A DNA stretch of 64,000 nt from Trileptium ribeirensis (Eukaryota > Nematoda > Enoplea > Enoplida > Thoracostomopsidae). The translations under genes were made by a program, and so were the position numbers. Within the stretch, counting starts at the first letter, position 1; the number at the start of each line of letters is the position of its first letter. The notes beneath the pieces were generated by a model, which worked only from the letters and a program-made list of their open reading frames with translations, searched no databases and was not told the origin of the DNA. The stretch covers positions 1 to 64,000 of the forward strand of contig JASANE010019175.1 in the NCBI GenBank assembly GCA_030248225.1, in the 5' to 3' direction. Positions 49,520 to 59,876 of the stretch are shown here, in pieces.

Positions 49520-51130
49520 TTAAAAATTATAAAGGCAAATTCCAATTTCGTTCGCGCCCCGTTTACCAGTCGTCTCGTCCCACAGGTAACAATGAGCTTC
49601 ATTTGGTCGAGCCTGTTCATAAATTGTCATGTTATAAACGGCCAGCTTGCGACGGTAGTACATTACGCTGACTTTGTTGCACGGTGTGTACAAAACGGAC
49701 TGAAGATCATACGTAATGCTCATGAAGCTGTCGTTGTTGTTAGCTTTTTCCTTGTCAAGCTTCTTCTCCATTTGGGCGTCGTTATGTCGCTTAAGGCGTG
49801 GGTTTTTGTGGTTAACTAAGTAATCTGTGCGTTCGTCTTCAAGCAATGTATCACCCTTTGCACACGTTACGCATTGATCCTTCAGAGGTTGAAAGAAACC
49901 AATGTTGTACTCTCGATCAAACAGCGCAATGTACACTTCCTTCGAAACGGCAACATTCGACGTATTGTTGAGCGCGTTCTGTTGTTAGAGCCATTCCATG
50001 TAGAGTTGATGAAGCTTTGTTTTGTTAAGGCCTGGTGCAAAATATTTTCTGTTCGAATCCTTTCGGACGTAATGCGCTTCGATTGTTAGCAGCGATGTGA
50101 TGTGCTGACGAACAAGTTCATTGTCTGTCTCTTAGGTTTTATTTTTTGGCACTCCTTTACCACGATTGTCTTTGCCCATAAAGTTCCCTTGATCGCCTTT
50201 ATATTTTCTGGCAGTACGGAGAGCACTGTCGTTCGTCATCCCAAGAGTGGTGAGCAAAAACTTCTGGCATACACGTTTGTCTTTTCCATCACTTCCAACA
50301 AGCCAATACCTATACGACGCAGTTCGTTTCTTGGTTTTTGGATTGGCAGTAACTCCTTCGGTCCGTCAGGTTCGGATTTGGTTCGCTGCAACAGGAAGTT
50401 CATCTGTTGATTGAAGTTCCCAAGGTCGTTATATTCCATGCAGATTTTAGCTCTGTCATCATGAGTGAATTCTTTACACTGATCACCCATTTTCTGGCAC
50501 GCACAGTTGCAAGGAAGCGGCAGTCATGCACCCTTTTGCCTACCCTTATACTCCGTACAGGCCTTTCCGCTTTGACGAAGTAGCTTTGCTTTGTTCTTAC
50601 GCCACTCGTTCGGATTTGGAATACGTCGTCTTTTTGGCATTGTTTCTGCATCGGCTTCTTCAGTCTGACTTTCGTAGACAGTGTCGTCATCTGAGTTTCC
50701 ACTATCGGAACTAGGAGAATATAGACTGTCCTCGTCATCCTCCAGATGAACGTCGGTGATGCCAAAGTTAACTGATGTTGGCTCTTTCACGGAACGAGTT
50801 TCTTCATTCTCGTTGTAGTCGCTACATTGTCGCTTCCATCGTAATCGGCCAATATGATCAGCTGCCGGCCAATATGATCAGCAGGTATTGTCGTGCGATG
50901 CTGGTGGAGTTTCTCCCACATGGCTGATTTCGATGGTGTCAGTTGCTGCCTCTTGTTGGAGGAAGTCACGGGATGGCACCATTTCAGCAGAACAATCAGC
51001 GGTTCCCGACTGGAGGGAGTCATCTGATGGTAATACCGCGAAATCCACTGCTGTGTGGCACATTGTTTCCAGTACTTCGTTGACAATCAACCGGATTGGA
51101 TCACAATCTGAAATACCTTTTTGTCATAGA
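49520..51130 (-). pseudogene. Decayed transposase-like gene (DUF7869-type family)
   Basis: It opens with an acidic region (51,090-50,800), then an Asp/Ser-rich block. Next is PKRRRIPNPNEWRKNKAKLL, the R-(N/I)-P-(N/D)-(E/Q)-W family signature, a Cys cluster (CNCACQKMGDQC), HITSLL..EAHYVRKDSNRKY, EYNIGFFQPLKDQCVTC, YDLQSVL and CYLWDETTGKRGANEIG. This order is found in a family of invertebrate transposase-like proteins. The usual C-terminal third is absent. In-frame TGA (50,526; 50,880), two TAA and a frameshift near 50,240 show decay. An 18-bp tandem duplication (GCCGGCCAATATGATCAG, ~50,840-50,882) creates or surrounds one stop. Family naming is from memory of motifs. Confidence 0.65.
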
Positions 51131-51466
51131 ACCCAGTACAAATAGAAACTATAATCAGTGAGGTTGAACACTTGCCAGAAATGTCATAATTGAAAATCAA
51201 TCAATGCATTTACATTATATCATATTTAAATCGTGAAAAAAGAAATAAAGCTGCCGCCAAATTATACATGGCAGGATAAACTTCTTTGCCACACAATACG
51301 TTACTGCACACATGAACAGTAACTAAATCAATCGAGCTTTTTTGGGAATATAAATCGGAAATGTTAAGGTTGTAGATTTTAAATTTACCCTTGCAGTGTA
51401 TAATTAAGCATTAGGATAATGGCGTTAGTACTGTTTGAAAAACAAATAATCATGATGCATAAATTC

Positions 51467-51850
51467 TTAAATTCGATAAACATGCTCAGATTCTGTTAAG
51501 CCTAAAGACACACTCCGTAATTCCACCGCTTCGAGAATCTCGTGAATATTTTCTTCCTGGCAGTATAGTCGTAAATGTTCGATAGCTCTGGAAAACGTGA
51601 CCATATTATTGTTGAGGAAGTCGGAGATTTGGCTAGACAGAAATGGCTGGACGTCCCGTTCATTGACAAAAGCGTACTGGTTAGTGGCTCGCCCGAAGTA
51701 AGTACCATACAAAGACAGCATCTTTTGGTGCAACATCGCTTTCAGCCACGATTGCAGGCCAAAATGTTACTTTAGACTTCGTTCTGTATAGGACCCAGAC
51801 AAAATCGTCCACCGAGAATACGGTCAATTGATATTCAATTTTATATATTA
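51467..51850 (-). pseudogene. PWWP-domain fragment with a 4-bp duplication frameshift
   Basis: The first frame reads FSVDDFVWV ... KVTFWPAIVAESD ... DAVFVWY; the second, shifted, continues YFGRATNQYAFVNERDVQPF and a helical tail to 51,467. Together they make a PWWP fold (W-P-A-x-V core, then YFG). The shift coincides with a doubled ACTT on the minus strand (near 51,690). It lies ~340 bp upstream of, and in line with, the transposase-like relic, so it may be that gene's N-terminus or a host exon. Confidence 0.6.
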
Positions 51851-51929
51851 TAACAACTAGAACAAACGAAAACAAATATACTTGAGAAGCATCGTAACCT
51901 TTAATTTTGACAGGCAAATTTATAATATT

Positions 51930-52590
51930 TCATATGATATATTGAGCAATGGGAAATCATACAGTATCAATGTTAATTCAATACTTATTTATTATGTCTC
52001 TGAGACCATGCGTAGCTATGCGATTTGTAATCCATGTATTCAAACTATATAATTTTATCACCAGGTGGAACTTAGCAGTGTGGTAATAGAACTTTTTATT
52101 GTCGCATTTTGTACTTAAAACGACAAAGTATTAAAGTTGTGGATGCTTTTCAAGTATATCTATTGTTTCGTTTGTTTAAGCTGCTTAAATATATAAATTT
52201 TCCGTCCAGTAGCGCAACAGCCTGAAATTTAAGTAAAATTGAAAAGCGAAACACTTCAAATGATGTTCATTATCTAGATTGTGTGTCTAAAGGTACAAAT
52301 ATTACGTATTCCAGGAATTTTCTGTGCTATTTGTGCGATATTATAACATATTCCCAAAGCTTAAACCACGTAAGTTCAACTAAAATCTATTTTATGTTTA
52401 AATATGTTTGGTAGAAAAACCCCGCAAATGCAATTAAGTGAATTTTCCCTTCGTTTGTCTGTGAATCAGTTGGCATACCAAAGTGGAAAAATCTCGCAAG
52501 TGCGGCTACGTATTATTTCCACCATATTAAAATATACGAGTGCACTGAATGTGCTTTAGAACATTCATTTTAGGCGATAATACGCTTCAG
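51930..52590. other. No gene supported
   Basis: AT-rich spacer between the PWWP fragment and the RT relic; no motif or repeat identified. Confidence 0.4.
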
Positions 52591-52599
52591 AGGCAGTTA

Positions 52600-53620
52600 G
52601 GTCTTTTTTCCATCAAACGCAGAATCGTTTTTTACACAGGGTACTAGGTCTAACTCAAAGCCACCAAAAATGTCAGTTACGTGTTTTTTCCATTAGACCC
52701 TCGCAGTGTTCTAGCAATCCATCACGAATAAATGCTTCAAAAAGTTTACCAAATGCAGGTAAAAGACTTATAGGACGATAGTTTTTACATTAGAGGGGTC
52801 ACATTTTTGTGGATAGGAATAATTTTAACTTTTTCCATTCAAGTGGAAAAATTTGTTCACACAAACATTTACGAAACAGGATTGAAAGTGGAACAGATAA
52901 TAATGATATAGATATTTTTTGATAAATAAGTGTAACATTCGTCAAAGCCACAAATCTTATTTGCCTTCAATGTAGCAATTTTGTCAACCATCATTTCTGA
53001 AGTAATGTTGAGATTATCAAAAATAGACCCACAATAATCACAATTTAACGAATCAAACAACAATTATCCCTAACAAACTGATTTAAAATAATAGAAAAAG
53101 CTTCAGCGTCGAAATACCATCAACCAAAACATTACCATTGCTAATTTTAAATATGGGATATTAGATTTAGAACCTAATTTCTGTCGAATATAATCCCGAA
53201 AGTTATTTATTGAACCATGTAAGGCTAGCCTATTTTCAAAATTTTCTAAATAATGGCTTTTGCTCAATTTAGCTTCTGCAGAAACTTGAGAAAGATTTTG
53301 ACGATTTTGGACTGAAGGATTAATTTTAACTCGTTAAAAAAGCGTTTTCTTTTTGGCATTTAACTTGTGAGTTTTACGCGACCAACAAGTTTTAATATGA
53401 CGTTTTGTAAATACAGGAACGAAACTATAAATACATTAATTAGTAACACGTGAAATAAAAGAACGTGAAACACCTGCGTCAAAGGAATACACTAAATCAT
53501 CCCACTTGTAAGAATTAAGGAGACGCGATATACCCTCAAAATTGGCTTTAGAAAAATCGCGACAAGCCGACGAAGAAACGATAGGTTCATCGATGAAGGG
53601 GTCAAAAAATAGGGTGGACT
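52600..53620 (-). pseudogene. CR1/Jockey-type non-LTR retrotransposon relic (linker and RT start)
   Basis: On the minus strand: ACRDFSKANFEGISRLLNSY and KWDDL (~53,575-53,497), VSRSFI, an SRKTHKLNAKKK basic run, NFRDYI..LGSK, ITSEMMVDKIATLKANK (~52,960), FRKCLCEQIFPLEWK, and NYRPISLLPAFGKLFEAFI (~52,785-52,728). This is the endonuclease-RT linker followed by RT motifs 0-2. Many frameshifts and stops; the catalytic RT core (YxDD) is absent. It ends near 52,600. Confidence 0.8.
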
Positions 53621-54325
53621 ATGAAATTTTTGTCTTAATTCTATTTTTCTCCTTTCTTCGTAGTCTTCTATGACTTGTTTTCTTTCCTCTCTCATTATGT
53701 CTCGTATGGTTCCATCTTTTCGTACATAATATTTTCGCGACCAATTTATTGTTTCATAGGCAAATAACTGTTTTTGTTCCAGGTTCATCCTCGCCACTAT
53801 TTCCATGTCAAATCCATATCTTGCAGCTTTTTGTTCAAATCTTTCTGAGACTGATCTATACTTTTTTGTTCATGGTTTTGTTAGTGGCCTAGGGCCTCAT
53901 GATGAATATGTCCATTATTTTCGTTCTCTCATTACTGATTGGTACGATATTGTCTCGTACTTCCTTTTTGGTTCATCCAATTTCTGCGAATGGTCTCGCG
54001 ATCGGCTTGATTCGTATTTTCTTTCTGACATCTCTCTCCAACGTTCAACTGATTTTGAATTTTTACGCCCATTTCCTGTGCATTCGCATGGAGATCTTGT
54101 TCGGTGGTGTTTTGCTTTCTTTTCATCTGACGATATATCCTCAATTTTGTTCGATTCTTTCTGGAGACCTTTTTGTCGTTCTACTATGCTCGCCTATGAT
54201 AATGATTTCTCGCTCCTCCACTGGGTTGATTCGGTCGATCTGGTAATATTATATAACGATTCTGGTTTTGTTGTTGGATTCCTCTTTGTTTTCTCTCTTG
54301 CATTTTGTCCCATATATCTTGAGAG

Positions 54326-54367
54326 ATATTGTTCCGTTTTGTGACCCAGCTTTCCACATTTATTGCA
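54326..54367 (-). pseudogene. CCHC zinc knuckle with the last Cys lost
   Basis: The frame reads CNKCGKLGHKTEQY, that is C-x2-C-x4-H-x4-Y. The final Cys of the gag knuckle is replaced by Tyr (a one-base change). It sits in a different frame from the longer ORF at 54,621-54,184, marking another frameshift. Confidence 0.75.
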
Positions 54368-54639
54368 TCTTGGCGTGTTTGATTCATTAACGTTTGCCGA
54401 ATTTGTGGTTGTTGCTTTGCCAGTGGTACTTCCGTTCTTTGTTGCCAGTTTGTTTGAGGTTGCGTTAATTGTTGTGGTACCTGCGTTGGATATATCGCTT
54501 GTGGTGTTGGTTGTTGTATTGCCATTTGTCCGTAGTATGGTTGTATTGGTTGTGGGTAATTATTCATATCCACCTGTGTTCTTCTTCTTCTTCTTTCACC
54601 GTTTGTCGCCCAAATGGGCATGGTGTAACCTGGTGAAGT

Positions 54640-55430
54640 GGTGTTGTCGAGTCATCGACGACCTCCACCACAAGTTTTTTGGTGTCGCGCCATATTGGTG
54701 GCGCTCTGCATTGTCTGACATAGTTCGCATAATTTCCGTTTTGGTTGATATTTTCTGGCTGTTGTTGTTGAGTTTGCGGCGGTTGTTGTTGACGTCGTTG
54801 CTGGTAATGTTGTGGTTGGTCGGAGGTCGCACTTTTCTTTGTGTCTCTTCAGACTCCCCTTGGCGAAGAGCTGCCCGCAGTGTCGGCACTCCTTTTGACC
54901 ATTTACTGTGCGGTCTCCGTCACAGCCCTTGAAGTGGTTTTTCAATGTTGCTTCTTGCTTGAAGGTGTCATTGCACCTGTCGCATGTGAATGTTGTTTGT
55001 TGTTGTTTGTCGGCATGCATTCGTTTCATGTGGATAGCTAGTCCTCCGGCTGATTTACATTCCTTACGGCAATTGGGTTTAGGACACACGAGATCGTTCC
55101 TTTGGGTAGCCCCACGGTTGTCGTTGTTGGTAGCTTGTTGTTGTGACTGTTGCTGCGGTAGCTGTTTGGACCAGGATTTGTCTCGATGTCGTTCATTAAT
55201 TGTTGTTTCACCAAAACTTCCTTGTGTCGGCGATCATAAATGACATCACCGTCATCCACATCCAGGTTTTTGACCTTCATTGTTTGTTGAGCGCCAAATA
55301 GGTCGGTTAATCCCGTCCGACGCTGTAAGGTGTTGTTTGGTAGCTGCAATTCTCGTTGCCGATCGTCACAGCACCGCCCAGGCCCCATAGAGCATTCTTG
55401 CCAAGGACTGTGTCCTTGCCCGCTCACCAC
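54640..55430 (-). pseudogene. ORF with N-terminal 2A motif and four C2H2-like fingers, embedded in gag
   Basis: A 2A ribosome-skipping motif (NDIETNPGP, 55,190-55,167) lies about 35 residues after a Met (MKVKNLDVDDG). A Gln/Asn-rich linker with a frameshift follows, then four fingers in 55,089-54,652: CPKPNCRKEC..GGLAIHMKRMH, CDRCNDTFKQ..LKNHFKGC, CRHCGQLFAKGSLKRHKEKC and CELCQTMQSATNMARHQKTC. N-terminal 2A and C2H2 fingers are known from ORF1 or RT polyproteins of some non-LTR retrotransposons. Here they sit between the capsid block and the CCHC knuckle of the gag-like gene. No clear target duplication was found, so nested insertion and genuine fusion both remain possible. Confidence 0.65.
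55167..55190 (-). other. 2A ribosome-skipping motif DIETNPGP
   Basis: Eight codons match the D-(V/I)-E-x-N-P-G-P consensus exactly, with a hydrophobic/polar helix-like lead (VLVKQQLMN). Skipping would occur between the last Gly and Pro. Confidence 0.85.
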
Positions 55431-55544
55431 CACGGAAGGCATGCTCATCGGATAGCCCTGTGTTGGTATCATTGATGTCGGCATCGTCCATGGTTGCATC
55501 ATTTGTTGTTGTGTTGGTTGCTGTAATCGTATCGGTTGATTACT

Positions 55545-56225
55545 CTAACGATGTGGGCGCCATTGTATTTGTGGTCTTTGCGCCCTCGGTCGCCACATTT
55601 GTTGTTCATTCTTTGGTCTTATTCTTGCAGTTTGATTTGGCCGATTTGATTGTATCTTTCGATACTTTGGTCGTTGTTGGATTGTGCCTTGTAGGCCTTC
55701 GGTCATTTGTTGATCTAACTTTTCTACTGCCTCTGCTTTCTCTGATAATGTTACGAAAGTTTCTACTTTTGCTGCACGTAAGCGGTTCCGCATTTTATTC
55801 TTTAACCCCGTTATTAGTGCAGATTTGAGAACTTCTTCGACAATTGATTCGGGCACACCTTTCGTGGTTAGTGTTCGTGCTGCGTAGACTCGTAACTCGT
55901 CTACGAAGTCTTTGACTGTTCTTGTTTGCCGTAAGCTGTGCAATTTATTCATATGGTTCGTCAATGTTTTTGGCACATCGAATCGTTCTTTAAACTTCAT
56001 GATCATTTCATTACAATTATTTAACTCTTTGGCTTTTTCAAGTGCCAGGACTTCAAAGTATTCTTCCGCCTTTCCTCGCATTTTTGCTCTGAATGCCCGA
56101 AGTTTTTCTTGTTCGTCATCAATACCATCCTGAAACAATGGTTTTTCGAATTCTTTCTTCTTTTCGAATTCGAAACTTCCCGAAACTTGTTTCGCCTTTA
56201 TATGGTTGTAAATTTCGCACTTCAT
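55545..56225 (-). pseudogene. Capsid-like (retrotransposon gag) block
   Basis: The residues after the frameshift at ~56,180 give FEKPLFQDGIDDEQEKLRAF ... KAEEYFEVLALEKAKEL ... FKERFDVPKTL ... LRQTRTVKDFVDELRVYA, the amphipathic pattern of retrotransposon gag proteins. A basic, Gln-rich tail leads to a TAG at 55,547-55,545, and the frame continues beyond it. Confidence 0.75.
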
Positions 56226-56399
56226 TCTCCATTTTGACCAAAATTGTTTGGCCAGTCGCTTGTTGTATTGCGTTTGATATTTGTCGCGATTCTTTAGATG
56301 CCAACTTGATCAACGCTTCGATCAATTGTTGATTCATTGTCACTATGTCATTATTTTGTTGACCTTGATTATTGATTTGGTTCATTGTCGCTTGTTGTG

Positions 56400-57732
56400 G
56401 TTGTTAGTACACATATGGTGTTGCCGTTGCTAGTCGTACTCCCGGGTTGATTATCGAATTGTTCGTAATGAATGGCATTTGTTTACTTTGTGGGGCTATT
56501 GCTGTTGTACCATACCGTTCATGTGCCCCGCTTACTATTCCTCGATATTAACTCCACGTATCCATTGTTTGAAATGGACCACGGTTCATTGTCATAAATG
56601 GAGTCTGTACTCGATTGTATATATTCGTCATTTGGGTCGTACCATCATTTGCTATTATTTGTGGAATGTATACTTGCATTTGGCTCGTATCATATGATCT
56701 TACGTTAAATTGTTCATAGCTTGTGCTAGGTCGATCGCCGTTTGTATTGGATCGGCTTTGATTTATGTCGACTCGTTCTTTATACACTCCAAATTGGCTG
56801 TATCGTTCTCTATTTGCATTGGCTTGGCGTTGATCAACGTTAAATCGATCTAAGTTTGCGCCAAATCGATTATTATTTACGTCGAAATGACTGAAGTTTA
56901 CAATGATTTGCCCATGATTTGCGTAGGTTCGTGCACCTAACTGATCGTTGTTTGAGTCAATTTGACCATTATTTTCGCTGGTTTGTGCTTCGATCGTGCC
57001 GCGTTCATTTTGGTTCATACCAATTTGGTAATAGTTCATACCACATTGATCTGTATTTACACCACTTTGCTTTCGATAAACGTTTGATCATCTCGGGATT
57101 GCCCCGAAATGGTTTAGATTTACGTCAATTTGGCTTGTTCCACGTCGGATTCCATTTGTGCCACTTTGGATTCGATTTACTCCATTTGTTTTATTATCCG
57201 CCATTGATTGTTGTTGTTGTTCTGATATTTTCTGGATTTCGATTGTGCTCCGTTCCATGTTGGCTATTCCTTGGTCACAGGTCATAGTTGTTGCTTGTAC
57301 TTGTTCCGAGTTATTGTTGCTCGGTGGTGTTGTATATATTTGGCCCAAACCAAATGGTCCGTGATATTGTACTCGTTGTATTACAATTTTTGGTCGATAG
57401 TCACTCCGGTTTTGTTGTTGCGATTGTTCATGATGAATATCATTATTTTGTCGGACTATTGTTATTTCGTCGTCATCGGTATTTTCAGATTCCGTTCTCG
57501 GTTGTGCCAACGGAATTTCTGGTTCGTTGAGATCCATGGTTTGGCATAGTTGCAATTCTTTCGTTAAAGTTGCATGGCTCGCTATGAATTGTATATATAA
57601 ATGTTTTTCCTTTTGTCGTTGTAACTTTTGTATAATAGTTTCCCGGATTTCATTTTCCGGATATTTTATATTTGGGAACAACTCTTCTATGCTCGCTTCT
57701 TCTTGGAACATATCGGTATACGTTTCTTGCAT
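56400..57732 (-). other. Asn/Gln-rich low-complexity leader of the gag-like gene
   Basis: One frame, broken by a TGA and TAA stops, encodes degenerate ~8-12-residue repeats such as HFDVNNNRFGANLDRFNVD. Asn, Gln, Arg and Gly dominate and there is no hydrophobic core, so the region is probably disordered. The same phrase style continues across the stop at 57,090, which shows one original frame. Confidence 0.6.
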
Positions 57733-57902
57733 AGCTTTCCTTTTTGTCTTGTTCCTTTCTTTTCTGTTCCGGTGTATTTGGGTCGAACTCTCGCATTATT
57801 TTTTTAAGTTCTTCTGTCGTGTTCGACATTTCTTGTTCTTTGCTATCGGTATTTTTTGGTTTGACTGTCAATTCTTTTTGCGCATTTGCTCCAGGCGGCG
57901 TA

Positions 57903-58684
57903 AATTGTAAACAGTATATACACTAAGATAATCACGAAAATAACTAACACTATTAACTCTACGACGAAATGTATCTATATCATCATAATTGTAGATCACT
58001 CTACGTGTGTCTTCGCTATTTTTGTCCACCACTACTACCGAGTCTTGATCATCGCATTTAGTAGCCATCAGAAAATTAACGAAATCGTCAGAATTAATCA
58101 ATCGGAAAAAATATATCGCACCCGCAAGTAGTAACTAAAGAATATCTATAATAAGATGAAATAAACTACACATATATGTGCATAAAATGCCAAAATAATC
58201 AAAGGCAAAATAAATGGACCTTAAGCATTTATTTTCTTAAAGGAATGTGTCACAGCATACGTCAACCCTGTAGCACTCCGGAGAATATCGGAGTGTGCGA
58301 CCACACCACGTCAAGTTCCTATAAGTAACCGGAAGGATCTGTCACCAGATCGTTAGGGCAGTCCGTTTTCGTGGTCGGATTCAAACCGTAAAATTAATCC
58401 GTAAGTCGCCTCCGTAGTCGAGTAAAAGAAACTACTTAGTATACCACCATAATGCATGATCAGTAATTTGAACTAGGTTGAAATAAACCGCAGTTAAAAA
58501 AGGGGGTTGTGTTCATTTAATAAGTTTATATTAACGCCAAACATGTAAATAGAACGCAAGGTGTGTTGACCAACCGGCCAAGTTATAGAAACAGTAAAGC
58601 ACGCACAATCGTGCGTGAACATCAAAAGATGTACGCACAAGTTCCGAAATTAAGCGTGTTAACTATGATCAGTATATAACTTAC
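57903..58684 (-). repeat. Left (3') pseudo-LTR
   Basis: Nearly identical to 63,187-64,000. It contains the inverted repeat CACTCCG ... CGGAGTG (58,274-58,295) and an ORF starting MATKCDDQDS. One G is missing at the place of the proposed splice donor, so this copy's ORF reads on. The true end may extend past 58,684, as the other copy leaves the window there. Confidence 0.85.
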
Positions 58685-58699
58685 AAATAAGTCTTCAAC

Positions 58700-59139
58700 A
58701 TCATCTCATAGTAACATCATGTTAACGAAGAAATAATTTGTGTGATTTATTTTAATTTTATTATCTTTACTTTTCAACACATAAACGCAATATAGAACAA
58801 AATATAAAGCGTCATCCTTTGGTGCTAAAAATGATTGTAACTGAAAAACAAAGTAGTGCAGAAAATAGACATAGCTACTTAACGTCTCTAATTGGGAAAA
58901 TATCACAAACCGGTTTATCCGTGCAACAAAGTATCGTATCCATTATTTAAGTAAAGATATCATTCCATAGAAAGTAAATAGTAGTTTGTAGAAAGCCCAA
59001 GATTACAAATATAACGGGTGAAACGACCAAAATTGATAAAAAGTTATAAGGCCTAAATGGCCAAAGCACCATAAACGACTGAACTAATGATATATCATCA
59101 CAACATATGCACTCGTTCCCGGCATAAAGTGATAATAAA
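58700..59139 (-). other. 3' region of the Penelope-like element before the 3' pseudo-LTR
   Basis: AT-rich sequence after the second ORF. It is where a selenocysteine insertion (SECIS) element should lie if UGA is recoded. No core could be assigned by eye. Minus ORFs here (58,706-58,906; 58,947-59,216) have no domain. Confidence 0.4.
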
Positions 59140-59801
59140 TCACTCGCTATTTTTGAAAGCACCAATAGCATCAGTATATTCCGATGGTATATCATACACA
59201 TTGTACGAAACACCATTAATAACTATCGCAGGTTCGATACCAGGCTTAACAATTCTAAACTTACGACCAAACTGCCTGTTGAGCTTATTAAGAAATCCCA
59301 ACTTCTGAGCCTTGGAAGACTCGTGGTGTTCATCTAAAAACACCGGAAGTCCTCCTTTCGTCTTTTGTTCAGCATTGTAACGTCTCAGAAGTCTAGCATT
59401 CCTCATAATACTAATTTTGAAACGGCAGTGCACGAAACTGACAATAATCTTCTTGACACCATTACCGGGTCCCTTGTCGGGACCCAAGAAATGACAATCC
59501 GAAATATCAGAATCCGTGACCGCCCGAATATTAGAATCTGCTATTATCGTACTGTTCAGAAAATTAATAACTTGATCAACAAGTGGCTGGTCGTGATTAA
59601 CTACAAGATTGCGAATAATAATATTACGTTTCCGACTATGTTCCGCCTCCGCACGAACTATATTTCTCAAAGCTCGTATCTCATTTTTCTGTTCATCCAA
59701 TTCCTGTTTGAACTGCTGGGTAAATGATCTAAATTCCGTTGTTGAAACCGTATCTCTGCTGCTGCGTTCAGACGAATGCGCGCAACATTTTCTTTTATCA
59801 A
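59140..59801 (-). CDS. Second ORF: coiled coil plus RNA-binding-like domain (ORF1p-like)
   Basis: A frame of about 220 codons begins at a strong splice acceptor (TTTATTTATTTATTTGCAG) and ends at a stop at 59,140. It encodes a Cys/Ser-rich start (DKRKCCAHSSERSS), a coiled coil (FTQQFKQELDEQKNEIRALR), then RKRNIIIRNLV ... KKIIVSFVHCRFKISIMRNA ... GLPVFLDEHH ... FRIVKPGIEPAIVINGVSY. The layout resembles the coiled coil, RRM-like and C-terminal domains of non-LTR ORF1 proteins. It has no own ATG near the start, overlaps the RT stop only through intronic-looking codons, and is intact. Its role is probably nucleic-acid chaperone or RNP protein of the element; it could instead belong to another nested element. 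Confidence 0.6.
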
Positions 59802-59876
59802 CTGCAAATAAATAAATAAATCGAAAAAACAAAATAAGTATTACTACCGACAGAATCCTAACGTATGTAAGTCGTG

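Larger units (their letters stand above)
53630..57902 (-). pseudogene. Degraded gag-like gene of an LTR-type retrotransposon
   Basis: The reading order on the minus strand is an N-terminal segment (57,868-57,730), a long Asn/Gln-rich leader (57,730-56,400), a gag capsid-like block (56,225-55,545; FKERFDVPKTLTNHM, HSLRQTRTVKDFVDELR), a Pro/Gln-rich hinge, an embedded 2A/zinc-finger segment (~55,430-54,620), a CCHC-type knuckle (54,367-54,326) and a Lys/Glu/Ser-rich tail. Frameshifts and stops (TGA 57,090; TAA 56,550; TAG 55,547) interrupt it. No protease, RT or integrase follows; the tail runs into a CR1-like relic at ~53,620. Its start is cut off at ~57,903 by the Penelope-like element. Clade is not determined. 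Confidence 0.65.

Noticed and set aside
53805..55828. Long plus-strand ORFs opposite the gag-like gene
   Set aside because: Phe/Val/Leu-rich shadows of the Gln/Asn/Lys-rich minus-strand frame.
57903..58684. Hammerhead ribozyme in the pseudo-LTR
   Set aside because: No CTGANGA...GAAA core could be found on either strand.
58700..59139. SECIS-like folds around 58,690-58,730 (minus strand)
   Set aside because: A short stem with GATG words exists, but helix length and apical AA do not fit a SECIS core.
59229..59240. GGTTCGATACC resembling a tRNA B box
   Set aside because: It lies inside the second ORF of the retroelement; no A box or cloverleaf.
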